From contig CM055896.1 in NCBI GenBank assembly GCA_029582155.1, positions 28,096,684-28,160,683 on the forward strand: a stretch of 64,000 nucleotides of DNA. Direction: 5' to 3'. The notes beneath the pieces were generated by a model. That model did no database searches. It worked only from the letters and a program-made list of their open reading frames with translations, and was not told the DNA's origin. Both the position numbers and the translations under genes were made by a program. The DNA comes from Panopea generosa (lineage: Eukaryota; Mollusca; Bivalvia; Adapedonta; Hiatellidae). Shown one piece after another: positions 51,001 through 60,000 of this stretch; positions within the stretch are counted from its first letter, which is position 1; every line of letters begins with the position of its first letter.

Positions 51001-54000
51001 TATTCAACAACATATTGAGGTTATTTTTATATAATATACGCTCACTCGACAGGGTAAATCATAAATGACTGTAACGTCATGACAATTTTTTTTGTAATTT
51101 GAAGAAAACTTCTTTGATTTAAAAAAAAACATACGCTGCAACAATATCACTAATATATACTCGGTTTTAGGTTGTTGGTATATTAAGATGAAATGTGGAA
51201 ATCATGAAACTTTGTTTAAAAAGTCATGTTATTTTATTGTTTAAAATGTACAGACTCTATACTCTGAGGAACTTTTTATTTTGAATGTCCTTTTTTGTTT
51301 TGCAAGGTATCGAGAACACATGCACGACTTTCTAATACCAGTTTAAACATCGGCCAGTCTATGTTTCTACGACACCCTTTTCGGTCTTCCTGACGCTGTT
51401 TATTTTTCTTTAACGGATGGAAAAAAGAAATAAACGTTTAGAAAATTATGTTCATTTTGAAAGCAAATTATGCTAAAAGAATGATAACATCATTTGAGAA
51501 ATTTCATTAACAATTGAAAAGTTCATGGCCCTGTGGCCATGTTCATAAAAAAATTGTCACATACTGCATTAAATGACTTCCATATTGTGAGTGTGTATGC
51601 TAAAACTATATTTTTGTAATTATTCTAATTAGATTTTGGTCAGTTATGACAATGCCAAGAACGAATAAGCAGCAGAAAACTTGCTAATTTTGTGTACTAA
51701 TAAGTTAATATAATTATGCCACAGTACAATATCTTGTTCCTATTTTTCTACAGCACTGGTATACCATTTATGTTTTAACATCTAAACTGTCATTTAACTG
51801 TTCAGCAATGGTCTGTAACAATCCAAAGATTGAGCAGTAAAATGACTGATATAAAATAAAAGGCAAAATGGAAAGTTTGATGTCCATTTGAACAGCTAAA
51901 CACAAAATATCGTAGCAATTTAAAAGGAGTTTGCAATTACCTCTTTTACGCAGCCTCTTGTGTTAAGCAGCCAAATATGTTAGTTTTATATTTACAGCCA
52001 AACTTGGTCTGTATTCAACAACCACATGCTCTAAGGGGCCATTATAGTACATCCCCACTGTATGCTGCAACTTAACACAGATTTGGTTGTATATCATATG
52101 CGCATTACTCATTACTATTATGAAAAATCATCTACTCTGATTTTGATGAGTAATTACTCATCGGCTTAAAAAATTATTTGGAGCTCTGTTATTTACAAAA
52201 GCGCCACTATTTATGACACAACATTGTTCTGGTTTGTAACTAACAGTTCAGAAACCTAATATGTTTATTCAAGCATAAAGATTATTATTAAATTGTGATC
52301 TTTGGACATTTCATTTATCAAAATACTCCACAATTTAGCACATTAAATTGTAACTACAGCTACAGCAAACATACCTTTTAACTACGGCCTCGAAAACACC
52401 ACTGTCTCCAGCGACAGATTCATCACTGACCGCTGCTGAAACACTGCGAGTATTTCCTCCAGATAAATTATTACACACACCGGAACTACTTTCACTAATT
52501 GGGCTCAAAGGGGGATTGGACATGATATCCAAACTTTCTGGAGTCCGTTGTTTTGCAATATTGCTATAAACTGAGTCATGTAACATGTCGGAGAAATGCG
52601 TCTGCTGCAACACTGGCACATTACTACAGTTATTCTGTAACGTCACACTATTTGCACTAGAATAATCCACACGGGACGACTGTGGTAAAATAACCGACGA
52701 GTCCAATGCCACTTTTGATTGATTGCTACTGACTTGAGGTACATAAGGGGGAACATTGGTGATATTTAAACTATTTACACTGTTTTGGGGGAATGGTGGT
52801 GGCGGAGCCATCTGTCTTTGGGGGCCATACGGGGGTGGGGGTTTTGACACAGTTATTGGCACACTAATGTTCATGTGCTGTTTATAGGTCGGAGGTGGGC
52901 CTACGTCGTATGGTGAGATGGGAGGTGATGACAGCGATGAAATGGAAGAATGTGGAGATGCCGACATTAATGGGGTTTGTAAGTGCACACTTGGCAGCGG
53001 TATAGATCCAGCACTTGACGCGATGTCTTGATTACTGCCTGCCAAAACACTTTCCAAATAACCGCCAGTGGCAGCTGCCATAACATCAGGTGATATAGTC
53101 ACTGGATTCTCATGAATCGGCGATATACTGTGCCCTTGTAAAAGTTTTTCAACACGCCGATGGAGATCGTGCAAGTTTGTATCACTGGATGCTTGTTGTC
53201 CGTAGATGTCCATCATACTGAGCGAGGACATTGACCCACGGCTGCCTTCTGATAAAGAACCCAAGGAACCAAGACTTCCTAGACTGGAACCCGATGACAT
53301 TGACAGTGTGCTCATTGACATGCTGAAACGGGAACACAAAATAATGTAGAATATACATACAAGTCATATTATTTACCAGGATAATAGCATAGGAGTAGGA
53401 TAATGTTGTTTATAACAATTCACAATCTGCTACACATTTGTATTGTAGTTTATTATAAATATCTTTAGGGCTAATCCATTTAATATTCCAACCCACCCAT
53501 GGAAGGCACTTTGAAATTGGACCCTCCACCTTTATACTTTTAACTCATTTTATCAGGCCCACCATTTTGAAAAACCCTCCCACCTCAGAAATTTATTATT
53601 TTGCCGTCCATGGGTGGGATGTATGTTTAAATGGAACAGCCCTTAGTCGACAAGATCAAAACTGATACAAATGATGGAAACTTTGCTTATTTATTACAAA
53701 TTAACAGAATGATGTTGAGTGATTATCACATTTTTCCACAATTTCTTTACATGGGTTCCATTTCTGCTTCAACTTTTACCAGGTCTAATTAGTACATTTG
53801 CTGTTTTTGGCCGACCCACAAAATTTCCATGGGTCAGAAATTTTTTTTACCCTGCCACTCCCCATTTATTCCAAATGTTTTTGATTATTGTGTGTAGTTT
53901 CTTTGACGATTCAGTCTGCATTCTTTAGGTGCAGTAAAATATAAACTAAATACACAGACCACTTCAGAAGTTATTGATAGGAAATTTTTACTGTCGAACG

Positions 54001-57000
54001 GGTTTAACACTATGACAAGGGCATAAAAAATAGGGACAAAAAGTATGTGTCATAGATATACCTAGATATAAAATACACATCAGGATGACTTGGGGATTTT
54101 CAAGACTAACTAACCAATGGACAAATACCTTTTCAGTTGAGACTCCAGCATTGTGGTACGTTTGGTAGTTTCTGCAAGATCTTTTAAAATTTCAGTTTTT
54201 CTCTCTTGGTGTTTCAATCTGTTTCAAAAATAAATAGCATTTTTTTTAACACTGTGACTCTTTAAAGTATGGAAGGCTGTACAAACTAATGTTGATGTTT
54301 CTTTTTCATTGTATATTTCTGCTTTATATTTATGAAGTTGACAGTTGTTGGCTATCAGTACCATTATTTAATATTGAATCCTAAAGCTTGACATTCAGAC
54401 CATGTAGTCATAAAAATCTGTGACAACTTGAGTACACACTCAAAGTTAAATTTTAGAACTGCTTCAAGAGAAAACTAGTATCACTTATTACATATAAAAT
54501 GTATTAAACACAAATGTATTATATCAATATAGTAATTGGTAGTTATAATGAAACTGATCACAAATAATAATGTTAATTGAAAATAAAATTTGAGCTCGAG
54601 CTCTATTTGAGATGTGTTGGAAACCATAAAACATCAAGTTGAACACTTTCCTCCATCAGAATATATAAGATTTTTTTTATAATTTCTATCTCATTTTAAA
54701 ACCATTCTTATGGATTATCTAGCTTACCTTTTAATTGAATAGTAAAATGAAATATATATATATTGACCATTCACATATTTTTTAGTAGAAAATGTAATAA
54801 CACCAAAGAAACTGATGTGAAAAATAAGGTATATTGGACTTAGAGTAATTTTTGACTAAGAAGCTTATGAATATGCTCTCAGGTCTACCAATAACTTTAT
54901 CTTGTACATCTACAACAGAAGTATTTCTTTTAGAGAACATTAAGACATAAATAAAATATCGAGAAAGCTTATATTATTTTCTCTCTCTGGTAGACCCATA
55001 TATTAAAACTACTTTTCTATGTGATTGTGTTAATTTTGGATTTATTGAATAACAATATTATTCAAATAACCAGTTGCCAAAAGGATTTTCGTTGTGACAC
55101 AAACTATAACTTGACATTTGGTTACTTACCTTTCAGCTATCTGTTTGTTTGAGATTTCTTTAGCATGATTAAGATCAACACCCAATTGTCGTATTCGACC
55201 ATTTATATCCTCAATTTCAACCTCCGAACGACCTTTTGGGTCAATGCTTCTTAATTCCCGTAGCAACTGCTCCTTTTCTTGAACTAAAAGTAACCTAAAT
55301 GAGAAAAAAATGCAAATGTTTAACACAATAGTAAAACAACCAGATTTTCTTTAAACCCCTTGCAATTATTCTTTAACCCACAAAATATAATACAAACTTG
55401 CATTTTTCAACTCAACTTTTGAGCTGTTCATTACTATGATGTAATGCAGGTGCTAGCACACAACAGACAAATAACACAGAGAGATTCAAATAATTATATT
55501 TGAATTTTGCCTAGGTCAGTTGAAAATCTTCAGTCCATACATTAGTAACATCCTAGTGAAGTTTGAGTAAAATTGGCCTGGGGCCAACAAGCATTGGCAA
55601 AGCACCATCCCATATATACTCGCTTGACATTTGGCTTTGTATGAACAATTTACCTGTCTTTATCGGACTCATTTTGCCCTGGTATCATGTCATCTTCTAG
55701 ATCTGCCAGCATGTGTTTGAGTTGTGACAGTTGTTTCTTGGAGTCATCATACTGAAGACGTAATCTTGTTATCTCTGCCAGGTATCGGCTACTTGATAAA
55801 CCAAACTGAAACACAGTAGAATGTCTTAAAACAACATAATCTTAAGCATTTTTCTCAGTCTTTATATAATAGTGTACAAATAAATGACTTCATAAAGCCT
55901 TAATGAAAATACTTTATGGATCAAGTTGTAAATTTACTTTAGAAAGTCATTTTATTTATATATGCATATATACATAAAACTCACTTGTCCTGGACATCAA
56001 AAATATTTGTGCAGCCCTGTACATGTAACCATAAACAGTCACTGTCAAACAACAAAAACAACTTGGTCAGTTTAAATCCAGAAATCAATCAGAAAATTAC
56101 CATCACTTGAGCAGAAGAACGAAAAATTCTGTGTCAAGTTTGATTGGATTCTTTTTAGTAGATTTTTTTAAAGGATAGCTGAAACTAACTTGTCAGTTCA
56201 TTCTCCGTCACACTAAGGTTGGTGTTAAAGTGATGACAAACTTTTAACTCTAACTTTGAGTATAAACTTACACATGGCGGGTGAATGTACTGACAAGTTG
56301 ATGTAAAGTTCAGTCACTAGAAACCCAAATTTGTCTATAATGGTATATTTTGGAAACATATTTCAACAACAAACACTGATTACAATTAGAAATATGTCCA
56401 TAGGACACAATGATCCTGCTACATGTTAGTAAATTTTACCTGAAAGTTACATCGCAAAGGGGCCACAATTCCTGCAAAAATTTGACAAATGTTGACAAAT
56501 ATCTAACTTGACCTGTATTTTATAATTATACAGCTATGGATTTATGACTTTCAGATATTGCATCAGCTTCTTTAACTACACAAACTTACCTCTCCTCGTA
56601 GATCTGTCTGTGAAGCAGTATTTGACTTTTCCAGGTGCAATGACAGAGTTGATACGTCTGGGGAGGAGCCGCCTATCTTAGTCCTCAAGAAATCTTCCTT
56701 TAATCGTGCAAGAGACTGAAATACAGAGTAGTCCAAAAATGAACAACTTAAACAAAAGTTATCTGTCTACAGCAAAGAATAAAAGGTTCAAGAAATAAGC
56801 AAATCGTCAGCAGTATACATGAGTTATTCAAAATATTTGTATTATGGGCTGAGGGCCTAAATTACTTGAATAAAGTATTATTATTGCTAAATGCATATGG
56901 TTAACTTAATAAGCGTACATAATAAAAAGGATTCCCAGGATTTACTATTATAGAAATATCACTTTTTGTAAACATGTAATTCCTTTGTTAATCAATTACA

Positions 57001-60000
57001 GATAAACACAGTATGCGCACCATTTAGTATTGAAGAAAATAGATGGATAAACAGAAGATATTCTTATTGTCTATAAAACAGAACCATCAAATGTATCTGT
57101 CTAATCATGGTACTTGAACCAGGAAGACAAATGTTTTAGATTCAGACAATTTATATTAATTAACACTGATCATCTAAAAATGAACACTATCCAGAAATGA
57201 AATGGCCAGGAATTAACATAAATATAAGAAAAAGCACAAGTCATACAAAATATTGAACTTAAAAAGTTAATTACCATATTTAGCCAATGTATTGGGACAC
57301 CTGATGTATTGGGACACCCTTATTTTTCAGGAAAATTATTATTTTTTTGATAATAAGAATTGAGATACATATAAATTTTTATTCTGTACATTGTTATTTT
57401 CTATCTCCGATAATTTCGCATATATGCATTTTATATGTTTTTATCCCAAAATATCCATGAAAAACATTGTCTGTACATCGTAATTTTCTATTTCCAGTAA
57501 TTTCCCTTGTATATTTGAAAAAATTAGGTAAAATAACGATTGCTCTTTTTGTTATTTAATGCCTATAAATTGCCATACCTGTAACTTAATTTATTTCTTT
57601 GTTATAAGTTTTAATCCCGAATTACGCATGAAAAACATTGCCTATGGCATCGTTCCTTTGCTTGTAAATGTGCGATAAAACAATCAGGTGACGCTTGGCC
57701 TGCTTACACAACTCGCCAATTAACTGATCTATTTATCTAAACACTGATTTTAAGTCACTGTACTGTTATTTGATTGACAATTAAATAAGTGTTCACTCTA
57801 TTTTTAGAAAATTATGTTTGTTACATCAGTACTTTTCCACTTAGTGAAATTGAACGCTACGTAAAATGACTAAAGAAACTGTCAGTGACGACATCGCACA
57901 TTGGCACAAGGAAAAAAATAAATTGTGTCAACGTTATAGACATATTCAATCGCAAAATAAAAACACGGACTGGTTCACATTTATTTGTTGTACACTTTCT
58001 CGATAATGTAAACTTTAGTGTAAACCAGTCTGGCTTTGAGTGGATATTTCATTATTACGTGACTGTAACCTGTTTATCTGATGAAATTGACATGACCAGC
58101 TTACTAGTGTGTATTTAATTTCAAAGGATGCAAAGCAATTGTGTTTTTGCAAATTGATCGATCCTTTAGCATGGGATATATACTGGTAGATAATTAATTG
58201 ATTTTCTAACGAAAATATGTTAGCAATGACAAAGCGTGATGGAGTGAACGTCAAAGAGAGACTGTTCTTTGGTTGAAAAACAAACATATTTTTAGACGAC
58301 ACCCAGTTTCAAACAAACAATTACTTTTAACTATTATCTTTCTTCTCGTTTGTTCTGAGTTTAATCCAGTTTACTATAGCGCCCCTTTATTTAATTATCA
58401 AACAATGGTAACTCTGACGTAATCACTTTTGTGATGGCGTATATAAAAATGTTCCCGGCGTACTTCAAAGCACGAAGGGATGCTACATCAGGGCTTGTAA
58501 TTTTGCAACAACAACACAATTTACGAATTAGTTGTTTCTTTACACAGTTATTGTTTGTTTCAATGGATTAAAAAACAACAGCACAACACGAATGGGTTTG
58601 TTATGTTGTTTTAATTTAATTACCAGTACTGTACCTACCAAATTGCGGTATGATTAATGTAACATAGTTTTTTATGTTTTCTTTTGTATTGTGACGAAAC
58701 TATACCGTATTTCCACTTTCTTTTGGGACAGTAAAAAAATATCATTTTTTAAAAAATACGATACTGTATACGATGCATGCACACCAACATTATTGCATTT
58801 AAAAACAGTAAAAAAATAAATTTTTTTTAAAATAATGTGTATTATGACAGATTTTTTTTAATTATTTGTTTCTGTCCCAATACATAGGGTAAATATGATA
58901 ACAAGGAACTGTTATCTGTACCAAATCTTTACATCTATAAGAAAGGTTTAAAATATATGAATAATTATTACAAAATTATGATCAGATGTCTGTATATACC
59001 TGCATGAGTTGCATTCTCTCTTGTTCCCCAGAGTGGAGACTCGTCTGTATAGTGCTGATTTCATCCATGATTCCCCGGGCCTCGTCAAGGTTGTACCCTG
59101 TTGTTTGACCAGATAGTTTCTGGTCCACCCTATAACAAACATACCAAAAGATTACAATCACTGGTTCACCGTTTGTAACAAATATGGCAAAAATATACAA
59201 GTAGTTACTGAGATTTCACTTTACTATTGCCAATATACAACTGGATAAACCCATTTACACCAGTTTTAACAAAAATAAAACACAAATGAAAAATAGTATT
59301 TATTAAATATGCTTGATTGATTGATTGAATACTTTGCATCATTTTTATGTGATTGAGGGCTAACAGAGGAAAGTTTGCCCATTAAACAATGAAGCCATTA
59401 TCCTGGAAAAGATAGTGCATACAAGACAGCTGCTTACAAAGCCAGAGTATCCAGACCCTTCTGTTTATATTGCATTTCTGCCCGTATCTGTTCAAGCTCG
59501 TGTTTGAGACGTGCCACGCGTTTCTTGGCCAGGTTGACATCAGCTTTTAGTAGGTCAGGATCATACTTGCTGCTGCCAACACTCGAATTGGAATTTACTG
59601 TAAATGAAAGTCAGAAATTTATCACCGACAGTCAAATTTGATATACATAGGTCCATTTAGATAACTGATATGATTGATATGTGACACAAGTGAGTTTCAG
59701 GTTAAAATGTGACTGGATAGTGGCCAAAAGAAATAAAAACATAGATAGAGACAGAAAAGAACTGTCCATTACAGGTTTTAGGTTTATAGTATCTTATCTG
59801 CTTGTAAAAGTGACCATGGCATGCTATGATTTCCAAGTTTCAATAGAGTACCGTCAAACCCATATATATTAGAATCACCACTCTTGTTTATATTTATATC
59901 CTTACGAGACAGATCCTCTGTGGTCAAGTGGTCTGAGGCACTGTCACTTGTGTCAAACATAAGTTTAAAAAGATTGTCAGTTACTTGTGGAAGGATGGTA

